Virus record (IMG/VR): IMGVR_UViG_3300024985_000073
Coordinates: 1-25,745 of that record
DNA length: 25,745 bases
Reading direction: 5' to 3' (one strand)
Source: a virus
Part shown: piece by piece, positions 1 to 7,017 of the stretch
Layout: each line of letters opens with the position of its first letter
Position numbering within the stretch: the first letter of the stretch is position 1
Notes under the pieces: generated by a model
Databases searched by the model: none
Told to the model about the DNA's origin: nothing
The model's input: the letters and a program-made list of their open reading frames with translations, nothing else
Program-made: the position numbers and the translations under genes

Positions 1-74
1 GGTTGGGTTAGGCGCTAGCCGTAACCCAACACACCGAACAACAAATATTGGGTTACGCTAGCGCTAACCCAACC
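1..74. repeat. Head-to-head pair of REP-like palindromic elements (left pair)
   Basis: Two units lie back to back. Unit one (1-30) starts GGTTGGGTTAGGCGCTAGCC and ends GTAACCCAAC. Unit two (48-74) starts TTGGGTTACGCTAGCG and ends CTAACCCAACC. Each is itself an imperfect palindrome, with complementary GGTTGGGTTA and TAACCCAACC ends, and about 17 bases separate them. The pair recurs in inverted orientation at 10733-10805, and a single unit lies at 9133-9163. They look like dispersed host REP/BIME-type elements rather than phage att sites; that origin is inference. Confidence 0.75.
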
Positions 75-86
75 TACGCCCTACAC

Positions 87-479
87 CTAGCCATTATTCT
101 TGCGGCGGTCTACGCCGTTCCACGTTTTCGATTCCTTTTCATGCTTGGCCGCGGCGGCGGCTAGTAGGGCCATGCGTTTGACGGCGGCCTGATCTCCTTT
201 ATCTTCAATATGGCGGAAGTTGTCCAGCAGGGCGGCTTCTTCGCGGGTGAGTGCTGCGGTGGCGGCTGAATGGGATCGGTTGCCGGTCAAAATATAATTC
301 ACATCCGCACCGGCTGCGGCGATTGCTATTAAATATTGCGAGTCAGGAAACCTCTTTCCAGATTCATAATTTATTTGTGAAAGCCTCTTCACCCCGCCAA
401 TTTCGGCCAATTCATCCTGCGTTAACCCCAGTCTTTGACGCTCTTCTTGTAGTCGCTTTTCCAAAGTATTCACCCGCAT
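87..479 (-). CDS. XRE-family phage repressor (c/cI-like)
   Basis: This leftward protein of 130 residues has a lambda-repressor-type helix-turn-helix in its first 60 residues, with RQRLGLTQDELAEIGGV followed by the recognition-helix region SQINYESGKRFPD. The rest is short, alanine-rich and charged, and ends DRRKNNG. There is no recognisable LexA-type peptidase domain, so it is not obviously a RecA-cleavable repressor. I chose the start at 479. An upstream in-frame start at 539 would run through the palindromic operator and promoter, and its extra 20 residues look like translated noncoding sequence. The gene diverges from the rightward early operon, the usual place of the repressor in Mu-like phages. 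It probably keeps the prophage silent by binding the palindrome at 499-516. Confidence 0.85.
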   Translation of the reverse strand: MRVNTLEKRLQEERQRLGLTQDELAEIGGVKRLSQINYESGKRFPDSQYLIAIAAAGADVNYILTGNRSHSAATAALTREEAALLDNFRHIEDKGDQAAVKRMALLAAAAAKHEKESKTWNGVDRRKNNG

Positions 480-492
480 ACATAAATAAATC

Positions 493-521
493 TTTACATG
501 TATGCAATTGCATACAATAAT
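493..521 (+). promoter_or_regulatory. Rightward early promoter with palindromic operator
   Basis: A TTTACA box (493-498) and an AATAAT box (516-521), each matching the sigma-70 consensus at 5 of 6 positions, are exactly 17 bases apart. The spacer holds the 18-base perfect palindrome TGTATGCAATTGCATACA (499-516). A repressor bound there would block RNA polymerase directly. The promoter would drive the Ner-like genes from 566 onward. The same palindrome lies just upstream of the repressor start at 479, so it may also serve autoregulation. I see no clear leftward promoter boxes. Confidence 0.65.
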
Positions 522-565
522 TAACACCGAACAACACAAATTAACAATAACTAACAGGTTAAATC

Positions 566-775
566 ATGACTGCTAACAAAGCCAAGAGCAATGACATCAA
601 GCATCGTCTGAGAAAAGACCATCAGATGACGCTGACTGACTTTGCTGACAAATACGGCTTCAAGTTTCGCGATGTATCCGATGTCGTACGAGGCATCCGC
701 CTTGGTCAATACGGTATTGGCCGCGACATATCCGAGAAACTACAAGCCTTAACGGGTTTAAAAATTACCCAATAA
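566..775 (+). CDS. Ner/Cro-like small DNA-binding protein
   Basis: This 69-residue protein is the first gene of the rightward operon, directly opposite the repressor. Residues about 20-65 (MTLTDFADKYGFKFRDVSDV, then RGIRLGQYG and a final helix ending in LTGLK) resemble compact phage HTH proteins. The pattern is shared with the next gene (FSGWAKENGYRVNEVYR, then AKYGKS and KLGLK), so the two look like paralogues. By position it is the equivalent of Mu Ner or lambda Cro, turning down early and repressor transcription during lytic growth. That function is inferred from position and fold only. The start is preceded by AACAGG at 555-560. Confidence 0.65.
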   Translation: MTANKAKSNDIKHRLRKDHQMTLTDFADKYGFKFRDVSDVVRGIRLGQYGIGRDISEKLQALTGLKITQ

Positions 776-801
776 CACCATCAACCACTAGAGGAAAGAG
801 A

Positions 802-1119
802 ATGATATTAACTGTTACCAATTTTTCGTCCCGGTATAGCAAGGTCAGTATGCTAAGAACGAAAGCCGCAACTCAAGACCTAAAAACACCAGACGAAGTT
901 AAGGCTGATTTTTTAGCCAGCGGCGTAATGAACAACACACTAACCCCCGATCAGGTTAAAGATAAATTTCAAAAACGCGGCATTACCTTTAGTGGCTGGG
1001 CAAAAGAAAACGGCTACCGGGTTAATGAGGTTTACCGCATTCTTAATGGCCAATCAAAAGCGAAATATGGCAAGTCCTATGAAATCGCTGTAAAGCTTGG
1101 TCTTAAATCCGCTGCTTAA
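802..1119 (+). CDS. Phage DNA-binding protein, second Ner-like paralogue
   Basis: This 105-residue protein has two parts. The first 55 residues are unrecognised and contain TPDEVKADFLASGVMNN and then a similar-looking TPDQVKDKFQKRG, possibly an internal duplication. The C-terminal half (ITFSGWAKENGYRVNEVYR through KLGLKSAA) is a small HTH-type domain common in proteobacterial prophages and related to the preceding gene. A strong Shine-Dalgarno sequence (GAGGAAAG) lies just before the ATG at 802, which decides against the internal Met at 850. It probably acts as a second early regulator; its target is unknown. Confidence 0.65.
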   Translation: MILTVTNFSSRYSKVSMLRTKAATQDLKTPDEVKADFLASGVMNNTLTPDQVKDKFQKRGITFSGWAKENGYRVNEVYRILNGQSKAKYGKSYEIAVKLGLKSAA

Positions 1120-1137
1120 TCCTTCCGGAGAAACGCC

Positions 1138-1680
1138 ATGACCACACCCAAACCTATCGTAACCATCGAGCAAGGCCACGTTTTCACCACCTCGTTAATG
1201 CTGGCAGAAAAGTTCGATAAATTGCATTACAACGTTTTGCGGGACATTAAAAACATCCTGCAAAATTGCCCCGATGAGAGCTTTCGACGCCTCAATTTTG
1301 AGGCGTCCTCATACCAAAATGAGCAGAATAAAACTCAACCCATGTACAACCTGACCCGCGATGGTTTCACCATGGTGGCCATGGGCTTTACCGGACAAAA
1401 AGCCTTCCTGTGGAAAATCGCCTTCATCAATGCCTTTAATCGCATGGAAGCCAAACTCAACGAGCTGCTGGTCACCGAACACCATTCAATGCTTGCCGAC
1501 CTCTACGCCAAACATCCCAAGTGGCCTGGCGTTCGCACCGATACCCGGGCCGGTTATACGCAAGTCCAAATCGGCCAACGTAATGGCATGAACCGCCGCA
1601 ACGTGCAACGCATGCAGCAACGTATCCGTACGGCAGGCCTCGATTGCCGACCACCGGCACGTTTAACCCTCATTGCTTAG
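1138..1680 (+). CDS. Rha family regulatory protein
   Basis: The protein has 180 residues. Residues about 15-105 match the Rha family of phage regulators: the N-terminal HVFTTSLMLAEKFDKLHYNV, the RDIKNI helix, and the hallmark YNLTRDGFTMVAMGFTGQKA followed by FINAFNRME. The last 60 residues (RTDTRAGYTQVQIGQRNGMN, then RRNVQRMQQRI) look like a second DNA-binding helix-turn-helix. Rha proteins are known from lambdoid phages, where their expression interferes with growth in certain hosts; here it sits in the early regulatory cluster. An SD-like CGGAG precedes the ATG. The gene contains a perfect 10-bp-arm palindrome at 1286-1307. Confidence 0.85.
   Translation: MTTPKPIVTIEQGHVFTTSLMLAEKFDKLHYNVLRDIKNILQNCPDESFRRLNFEASSYQNEQNKTQPMYNLTRDGFTMVAMGFTGQKAFLWKIAFINAFNRMEAKLNELLVTEHHSMLADLYAKHPKWPGVRTDTRAGYTQVQIGQRNGMNRRNVQRMQQRIRTAGLDCRPPARLTLIA
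1286..1307. repeat. Perfect 10-bp-arm palindrome inside rha
   Basis: The arms GACGCCTCAA and TTGAGGCGTC are separated by two bases. In RNA this gives an 8-bp GC-rich stem with a six-base AATTTT loop. It lies wholly within the Rha coding sequence. It could be an operator or an mRNA structure, or simply coincidence. Confidence 0.5.
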
Positions 1681-1688
1681 GAGCCATT

Positions 1689-1817
1689 ATGAAACATAAC
1701 CAAGCGGGTTTAAGACGGCTTCGTTTTCACATGATAAAAACCGTTTGCACAATATACAAGCGTTATTTCTATCTTGAACCCATCACCCGGAGCTTTCGCA
1801 ATGGCGACTCAAGATAA
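1689..1817 (+). CDS. Small basic ORF between rha and the IclR-type gene
   Basis: A 42-residue ORF starts at an ATG with a good Shine-Dalgarno sequence (AGGAG, 1679-1683). It encodes a basic peptide (KHNQAGLRRLRFHMIKTV...) and ends 17 bases inside the next gene in another frame. Its existence rests on the ribosome binding site and on filling an otherwise empty 120-base gap. No family is recognised. It may be a small regulator or only a leader that couples translation to the next gene. Confidence 0.4.
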   Translation: MKHNQAGLRRLRFHMIKTVCTIYKRYFYLEPITRSFRNGDSR

Positions 1818-2106
1818 TAAATCTGCAGGCAAGGTCCTGGCGGTGCTGGATGTGTTATTGCGCAACTTCGCGCACGGCTTCAGCCCGGGCGAACTGGCCA
1901 AGGAAACCGGCTTTAGCGCCAGCGACATCACCCGTTATGTGGGCACACTGGAAAGCGCCGGCTTTGCCGAAAGGATTACCGAGACCGGGCGCATCCGCCC
2001 CAGCCATCGCCTGGGACAAAGGGCCTTGCAGATTCTTAATTCCCTGAATGAGGCAGAAAGCCGCATCCAGACCTCAATAAACCGGATAACGAGAGTAGAA
2101 AAATGA
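1801..2106 (+). CDS. IclR-type winged helix-turn-helix protein
   Basis: The protein has 101 residues, little more than a single DNA-binding domain of the IclR N-terminal type: KVLAVLDVLLRNFAHGFSPG, ELAKETGFSASDITRYV, then GTLESAGFAERI and the HRLGQRALQI helix. Full-length IclR regulators have a further effector-binding domain of about 170 residues that is missing here, as is usual for phage versions. The ATG at 1801 is preceded by CGGAG with 8 bases spacing and is preferred over a start at 1774. The stop overlaps the next ATG (ATGA at 2103), so the two are translationally coupled. The target is unknown. Confidence 0.75.
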   Translation: MATQDNKSAGKVLAVLDVLLRNFAHGFSPGELAKETGFSASDITRYVGTLESAGFAERITETGRIRPSHRLGQRALQILNSLNEAESRIQTSINRITRVEK

Positions 2107-2459
2107 ATGTAACAAAGATTGCGTTTGACCCAAAACGCAGGGAAGTCAGTAGCCAGTATGGGAAAGCAATTGGCAAAATCCTGTTGGACAACAGGGAAAT
2201 TGTGAAAGCAACGCTATTTAAAGCTTTGCAGGAAGGGGATGTTATTAGAACAGCAAAAATGTCGGGGTACACAGACTTTTTCAAGGACATGACGACCAGC
2301 GGGAAACTGAGAGCCGACATTCTGGAGCAGTTAATCAATCAATTCGAGAAGTTAATAGAAGATGGCTTTGGCTTTAACGCAGCCCTTTACCAGCTCATGG
2401 AAGAAGGCTGGGTGGAGAAAATAGGCAATTTTGACTTGCCGGGGAAAAACAATGGCTAG
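2103..2459 (+). CDS. Hypothetical early phage protein
   Basis: This 118-residue soluble, mostly helical, charged protein (MNVTKIAFDPKRREVSS...) has no motif I recognise. It begins in an ATGA overlap with the IclR-type gene, and its 3' end overlaps the next gene by 8 bases, so it is firmly inside the early operon. The C-terminal helix ELINQ-like stretch (LEQLINQFEKLIEDGFGF) could mediate protein contacts. Function unknown. Confidence 0.65.
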   Translation: MNVTKIAFDPKRREVSSQYGKAIGKILLDNREIVKATLFKALQEGDVIRTAKMSGYTDFFKDMTTSGKLRADILEQLINQFEKLIEDGFGFNAALYQLMEEGWVEKIGNFDLPGKNNG

Positions 2460-3423
2460 AACAGAAAATAAAAACGAAATAACGCAATTTGTCGTGACTG
2501 ACGAGAACACGCCGAACATTTATACGATGGTCGATGCGGTTGATTTGCTGGATAAGCTGGAAGTTGAAGCCGCCGAGAATGTGCAGGCGCTGGCACTGGA
2601 GCTAGGTTATGAAGGATCGCTGTCAAAGCGGGAATTAATATTAGGCATCAAATCCTCAATGCGCAGTTCTATCGAGCATGTGCTTGAGGCGGGACGGCGG
2701 TTATTGATTCTGAAAGAGATGACGCCGCATGGCCAATTTACTAACGAACTGGGAAAAGAGGGTATTGATGAAAGAGTAGCGCGTAAATTTATGGCGGCAA
2801 CCCTGAAATTTTCAAAACGGCCGTCAACGGCCGTTTTGAAATCAGTAGGGAACCCAACAAAAATGTTAGAGCTTTTGATTTTAGATGATGGCGAAGTCGA
2901 GGCGCTTGAAAAGGGCGATACCGTCCGCGGTGTAACAATGGATGACATAGAGCGCATGAGCGCATCCGAGCTAAGGAAAGCCCTTCGCGAATACAAAGAA
3001 CGCATTGAGGACAAGGATAAAGTGCTTCAGGACAAAAATGCAACGATAGACAAACAGGCGGAAAAGCTGATCAGTCTTGAAGGTCGGCAACGTCTCAAGC
3101 CTGTCAGCGCCGAACAAGCCGTGCTAGATGCGCGCGCCAACCTGCAAACCTGTGCGGCCCATATCAAGGCGGCGGTCATGGCCTCGCTGCGCAAAGGCAT
3201 CAAGGATTTAAGTGAATTGCCCGGCGACCACTCGGCCTTTGCCGGCGGTTGCCTGATCGAGATAGGCCGCGAGCTGGCTATTTTGCGCAGTGACTTCAGT
3301 CTGCCGGCCACCGTATCAGAAGACCTGACGCCTGAATGGATGAGAGAGGATGTAATGGCCAGCATCGAAAAGCAGTATGCCGCGTCGCCCAATGTAACCG
3401 ATAGCCTGAGCGAAAAGGAATGA
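2452..3423 (+). CDS. DUF3102 domain protein
   Basis: The protein has 323 residues from the ATG at 2452, which has GGGGAAA just upstream; a TTG at 2431 is less likely. Residues about 74-123 match DUF3102, a domain found in phage and plasmid proteins: IEHVLEAGRRLLILKEMTPH, then GQFTNELGKEGIDERVARKF. Residues about 173-213 (LRKALREYKERIEDKDKVLQ and following) should form a coiled coil. The C-terminal part is helical and unrecognised. The gene lies directly upstream of the transposase (3-base gap), suggesting a role in early DNA metabolism or its control, but the biochemical function is not known. The coding sequence carries a terminator-like hairpin at 2810-2841. Confidence 0.8.
   Translation: MARTENKNEITQFVVTDENTPNIYTMVDAVDLLDKLEVEAAENVQALALELGYEGSLSKRELILGIKSSMRSSIEHVLEAGRRLLILKEMTPHGQFTNELGKEGIDERVARKFMAATLKFSKRPSTAVLKSVGNPTKMLELLILDDGEVEALEKGDTVRGVTMDDIERMSASELRKALREYKERIEDKDKVLQDKNATIDKQAEKLISLEGRQRLKPVSAEQAVLDARANLQTCAAHIKAAVMASLRKGIKDLSELPGDHSAFAGGCLIEIGRELAILRSDFSLPATVSEDLTPEWMREDVMASIEKQYAASPNVTDSLSEKE
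2810..2841. terminator. Intragenic terminator-like hairpin in the DUF3102 gene
   Basis: Perfect 14-bp arms (TTTCAAAACGGCCG and its complement) flank a four-base TCAA loop. The stem has a CGGCCG core bordered by AAAA on one side and TTTT on the other, the layout of a bidirectional intrinsic terminator. Four more base pairs (CTGA/TCAG) can form outside a three-base bulge. The T run is only four bases, and the whole structure is inside coding sequence, 600 bases before the transposase. It may act as an attenuator or only as an mRNA structure. Confidence 0.45.
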
Positions 3424-3426
3424 TCT

Positions 3427-5190
3427 ATGTCAGCTGTCATCATTCAACGCTTGTCCCTCGTCGCGATGGTCGCGCAGAGTGCCGGTCATGGCGAGCGGGG
3501 CAAGATTTATCGCGAGGCCTGCGCCGAGTTGGGAATCAGTATGCAAACCATGCATCGTAAATTAGGCAAGATCAGCGTACGCGACCAACGCAAACGTCGC
3601 GCCGACGCCGGTAGCACGCAATTGTCTCTGGACGAGGCGCACATCATCAGCGCCTATGTGCTGGAACATATCCGCAAGAACAACAAGAAGACCAAATCCA
3701 TGCAGGCCGCCGTTAAAGAGCTGCGGGCCAATGGCGTGATTGTCGCAGGCACCGTTAACGAGGAAACCGGCGAAATAGTCCCGCTGTCCGACTCTGCCAT
3801 CCAGCACGCCTTGCGGGGGTACGGCCTGCATCCGGAACAGGTCTTGGCTCCGGACCCTGTGATGACCTTGAAGAGCAAGCACCCTAATCATGTCTGGCAA
3901 ATCGATGCCTCCTTGTGCGTGCTGTACAAGCTGCCGGATCAGCCCGGCTACGGCATTACCGAGGTGGAGACGACAGAGAAATACAAGAACAAGCTGAGCC
4001 ACTTCGCCAAGATCGAACACCGCCTGGTCCAGCGCTATCTGATTACCGATCACGCCAGTTGTGCGGTATTTATCTATTTCGCCTTCGGCGGCGAGAGCAC
4101 GGAAAGCCTGTGTATGTTGCTGATACAGGCCATCCGGCAGCGCGAACAATACCCGTTTTACGGCATCCCGATGATTATTTACCTGGACCGGGGCAGCGCC
4201 AACCGTTCGGCCACCTTCAAAAACCTGTGCAAAGCATTAGGCATCCGCCTGGAATTTGCCCAGGGCGCACGAGCCAAGGGCCAGGTAGAGAAGATGCACG
4301 ACGTGGTGGAGCTGGGCCTGGAATCCGGCCTGAAAATGGCCGTGCATATCCGCAGCGTGGAGCAGCTCAATGAGCTGGGGCAAAAGTGGGCGCACTGGTT
4401 CAACGCGACCAGCATTCATAGCCGTCACCAGAAGACCCGTTATGCCGCCTGGCAGCGCATTAAGCCGGAGCAGTTGATCACGACCAAGCTCGATACCGAA
4501 CAACTGCTGTTGCTGGCTCGCGAAGAGCCCAAGGAATGCAAGGTCACGCCGTACCTGACCGTCAACTTCAAGGGGGGCGAATACGACGTGTCCAAGGTGC
4601 CGGGGGTGATGGTGGGTGAAAAGATCATGATTACCCGTTGCGCGTTCGATGCCGACTTTGCCCAGGCGGTATTGCATGACGAAAACAACCGTGAAGTATT
4701 TCAGCAACTCCCCGTCAAGGCCCGTGATGCCGAGTGGGGCTGGTTCAGCGATGGCGCCGTGCTTGGCGAGGAACACAAGCGCCATGACGATACGCCGGCG
4801 CAAACCGCCCGCAAGCGTTTGGAACGCCTGGCGATGAATGCGGAGACCGACAGCGAGGCCGAAGCCAACCGGAAAGCCAAAGTCGCGCCGTTCGGGGGCC
4901 GCATCAATCCCTATAAGGAGTCCGACGAATACCGGCATCCGGCCTATTTGCCCACCCGAGAAACGGTGCGCAACCTGGACACGCCGCTGCGGGAGCTGGA
5001 GCGCATGAACACCGTACGAATGGCCAAATGGCTGCAAGGGCGGCTGAAAGCGGATTATCAGCCGCCCTTATTGGTGGACATAATAAAAAGGTTTCCGGAC
5101 GGCGCGACCGAGCCGGAACTTGAACAGGTGTTGGCAGACCTGCGCGCGGGTAGAACCGTAAGCGGCAAAGCCAGACTGCAAGCAATTTAA
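3427..5190 (+). CDS. Mu-type DDE transposase (MuA-like)
   Basis: The protein has 587 residues, against about 660 for MuA. It would cut the prophage ends and join them to target DNA in integration and replicative transposition. An N-terminal HTH region (about 20-60) probably binds the phage ends. The RNase-H-like catalytic core has D160 (HVWQIDASLCVLY), D254 (IIYLDRGSANRSATF) and E288 (RAKGQVEKMHDVVE), with 33 residues between the second D and the E. Residues about 365-405 (YLTVNFKGGEYDVSKVPG) fit the Mu transposase C-terminal beta-barrel. The charged C-terminal tail would be where MuB and ClpX contacts lie in Mu. AAGGA precedes the ATG at good spacing. The catalytic triad looks intact. Confidence 0.93.
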   Translation: MSAVIIQRLSLVAMVAQSAGHGERGKIYREACAELGISMQTMHRKLGKISVRDQRKRRADAGSTQLSLDEAHIISAYVLEHIRKNNKKTKSMQAAVKELRANGVIVAGTVNEETGEIVPLSDSAIQHALRGYGLHPEQVLAPDPVMTLKSKHPNHVWQIDASLCVLYKLPDQPGYGITEVETTEKYKNKLSHFAKIEHRLVQRYLITDHASCAVFIYFAFGGESTESLCMLLIQAIRQREQYPFYGIPMIIYLDRGSANRSATFKNLCKALGIRLEFAQGARAKGQVEKMHDVVELGLESGLKMAVHIRSVEQLNELGQKWAHWFNATSIHSRHQKTRYAAWQRIKPEQLITTKLDTEQLLLLAREEPKECKVTPYLTVNFKGGEYDVSKVPGVMVGEKIMITRCAFDADFAQAVLHDENNREVFQQLPVKARDAEWGWFSDGAVLGEEHKRHDDTPAQTARKRLERLAMNAETDSEAEANRKAKVAPFGGRINPYKESDEYRHPAYLPTRETVRNLDTPLRELERMNTVRMAKWLQGRLKADYQPPLLVDIIKRFPDGATEPELEQVLADLRAGRTVSGKARLQAI

Positions 5191-5217
5191 CAATTAACTA
5201 ACCAAGAGGGTAAAAAA

Positions 5218-5439
5218 ATGAGAGCAGATAAATATGGCACCTGGGCCGAGCAAGTCCGGCATAGTCAAGGCTGGAGACCGGGCAATAAGCACCCGCGCTG
5301 CGAGTTTTGCGCTTACCTGTTAGTGCTAAACAGGGAACCAAGCATTTTGGCACGATGCAGCAAAGGGGCTTTTGCCACGTCGATTGCTGCGTGCTGCGAT
5401 CAGTTTCAGCCGGCACAAGTCGTTGAGGTAACCCCATGA
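5218..5439 (+). CDS. Small cysteine-containing protein between the transposase and ATPase genes
   Basis: This 73-residue protein has a clear SD (AGAGGG) before its ATG and an ATGA overlap with the next gene. It carries a CEFC pair and later C and CC residues, so a small metal-binding fold is possible. There is no family assignment. It sits within the transposition operon between the MuA-like and MuB-like genes. Confidence 0.6.
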   Translation: MRADKYGTWAEQVRHSQGWRPGNKHPRCEFCAYLLVLNREPSILARCSKGAFATSIAACCDQFQPAQVVEVTP

Positions 5440-5675
5440 AAACCATCCTGGTGATTGAGGACAACCCCAAAGCACCCAACGGCGTTGACATATCAACCAT
5501 GCGCATACTGACTGAGCAGGAGCAGAAAAACGCTGCCGTGCAAAAACCAACCAAAGCCAGCGCAATGATGGCGGTGATTGAAAAAGCGATTAGTGATTTT
5601 AATTTGGAAATGAAGCGGGCTGCGGCTGCCGAGACAAAGCCAGACTCAAAAGAGGGCAAGTCATGCTGGCACTAA
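5436..5675 (+). CDS. Hypothetical small early protein
   Basis: A 79-residue charged protein (MKTILVIEDNPKAPNGVDIS...) begins in an ATGA overlap with the preceding gene and overlaps the ATPase start by 13 bases. The first residues look like a response-regulator beta strand, but the protein is too short for a receiver domain, and I reject that reading. Its C-terminal half is helical and Ala/Lys/Glu rich. Function unknown. Confidence 0.6.
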   Translation: MKTILVIEDNPKAPNGVDISTMRILTEQEQKNAAVQKPTKASAMMAVIEKAISDFNLEMKRAAAAETKPDSKEGKSCWH

Positions 5676-6829
5676 AACCCGTGATGCAGGCCGCCAATGT
5701 CAGCCAGGCGGAACTGGCCAGGATGATCGACATGAGCCCCGCGGCCATTGCCCAGCTGTTGAATCACGGGCAATGGCCGAAGAAGCCATCCATGAAGAAA
5801 TTAAAAGGGCGTATTTGGGAAGCCCTTGCAGACAAAAACATCGCTGTTGACGCAGCGATGTTTGAACCCCTTTCCGGCAATGTTGAGATTGACGGAACTT
5901 TACCAGCCCTGACCGAGGAGGTCCAAGACATGTTACTACGAAAACAGAGTTTAACGCCACAGGCAAAAAAGCAGTTTGGCCTTTTCCGGGATCCCTTTGA
6001 AAACGACGTGCAGGAAGCCGACGACGTGTTCATAACCCCCGATATTCGCTATGTCCGCGAATATCTGTGGACGACCGCCAAGCTGGGCGGGTTTATGGCC
6101 GTCGTGGGCGAATCCGGCGCCGGCAAGTCCACGCTGCGCAAGGATTTGGAAGAGCGCATTTTTCGTGAAGATGCGCCGATTCTGGTCATGAGCCCCTACA
6201 TTCTCGGCATGGAGGATAACGACAAGAAAGGCAAGACCCTGAAGGCCGCCAGTATTGCCGACTGCATGATTCACGCCCTGGCACCGCTGGAACGCCCTTA
6301 TCAGTCGATGGAGGCGAAAGGCCGTCAGCTGCACAGGCTGTTGAAGGAAAGCCGCAAGGCGGGCTTTAGCCATGTCCTGGTGATCGAGGAAGCGCATGGC
6401 TTGAGCATACCAACCCTGAAGCATTTAAAGCGCTTCTTTGAGCTGGAGGACGGCTTTAAAAAGCTGGTCAGTATCGTGCTGATCGGACAGACCGAGCTGA
6501 AAACCAAATTGTCCGAGCGCTCGCCGGAAGTGCGCGAAGTCGTGCAGCGCTGCGAGGTGGTCGAATTGGCGCCGCTGGATAGCCAGCTGGAGGCCTATTT
6601 ACGCTTCAAGTTTAACCGGATCGGCAAGCCGGTAGACGAAATATTTGATAAAGACGCGATGGACGGCATCCGTTCCCGGCTGATCCTTGCCAAAGCTAAC
6701 AAACAGTCACGGGAAACCGTCAGCCTGATGTATCCCCTGATGATCAACAACCTGGTGACCGCTGCCTTAAACACAGCAGCAACATTGGGCTTTACCACCG
6801 TTTCAGCGGATTTAATCCGGGAGGCTTAA
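5663..6829 (+). CDS. AAA+ ATPase, MuB-like target-selection protein
   Basis: The protein has 388 residues, against 312 for MuB. Residues about 1-60 form a lambda-repressor-like HTH (VSQAELARMIDMSPAAIAQL), matching the N-terminal DNA-binding domain of MuB. The AAA+ core has Walker A at 149-157 (GESGAGKST) and Walker B at about 238-245 (VLVIEEAH), followed by the sensor-type strand SIVLIGQTEL. MuB-family ATPases coat target DNA, recruit and stimulate the transposase, and give target immunity. About 50 residues between the HTH and the ATPase core (70-120) are extra relative to MuB. It lies in one operon with the transposase, which supports the pairing. Confidence 0.9.
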   Translation: MLALKPVMQAANVSQAELARMIDMSPAAIAQLLNHGQWPKKPSMKKLKGRIWEALADKNIAVDAAMFEPLSGNVEIDGTLPALTEEVQDMLLRKQSLTPQAKKQFGLFRDPFENDVQEADDVFITPDIRYVREYLWTTAKLGGFMAVVGESGAGKSTLRKDLEERIFREDAPILVMSPYILGMEDNDKKGKTLKAASIADCMIHALAPLERPYQSMEAKGRQLHRLLKESRKAGFSHVLVIEEAHGLSIPTLKHLKRFFELEDGFKKLVSIVLIGQTELKTKLSERSPEVREVVQRCEVVELAPLDSQLEAYLRFKFNRIGKPVDEIFDKDAMDGIRSRLILAKANKQSRETVSLMYPLMINNLVTAALNTAATLGFTTVSADLIREA

Positions 6830-6831
6830 TC

Positions 6832-7017
6832 ATGCAATTAAAAAACTACAACGATCTATTACGTAGCTGTTTGCGTCGCGCAGATTTTGAGCTGCAACTG
6901 GAAAGCCAGGAGCAGGAAGAGCAACGCCAGCGCCTAGAAAGATGCTATATGAAGCAAAGCCGCAAGGAGTCACGCCTTTTAGCAGCACGAAGAAACGCAA
7001 TGAAGGTGAAGGCATGA
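6832..7017 (+). CDS. Small Arg/Glu/Gln-rich helical protein
   Basis: This 61-residue, very polar and probably all-helical protein (ESQEQEEQRQRLERCYMKQS) starts two bases after the ATPase stop with a strong SD (GGGAGG). Its stop overlaps the next start (ATGA at 7014). No family is recognised. Confidence 0.6.
   Translation: MQLKNYNDLLRSCLRRADFELQLESQEQEEQRQRLERCYMKQSRKESRLLAARRNAMKVKA

Noticed and set aside
1-74. Left attachment end of the phage
   Set aside because: The sequence belongs to a repeat family that recurs inside the element in both orientations, so it is not a unique transposon end. The true left end is probably just outside the window.
2431-2451. Earlier TTG start for the DUF3102 protein
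   Set aside because: The ATG at 2452 has a better ribosome binding site (GGGGAAA), and the added residues MTCRGKT have no sign of conservation.
3562-4149. Minus-strand open frame of 195 codons in the transposase
   Set aside because: Shadow of the coding strand; no ribosome binding site or family match.
3915-4373. Plus-strand 152-codon frame inside the transposase
   Set aside because: Out of frame with the catalytic motifs of the transposase, Arg/Pro/Gly rich, and no start signal.
4237-5037. Long minus-strand open frame of 266 codons opposite the transposase
   Set aside because: It lies wholly within the well-supported transposase gene, has no recognisable domain, and its composition (Leu, Gly, His, Arg rich) is typical of an antisense shadow.
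5436-5675. Response-regulator receiver domain suggested by the opening MKTILVIEDNP
   Set aside because: The protein has only 79 residues and lacks the conserved aspartate, threonine and lysine positions of a receiver.
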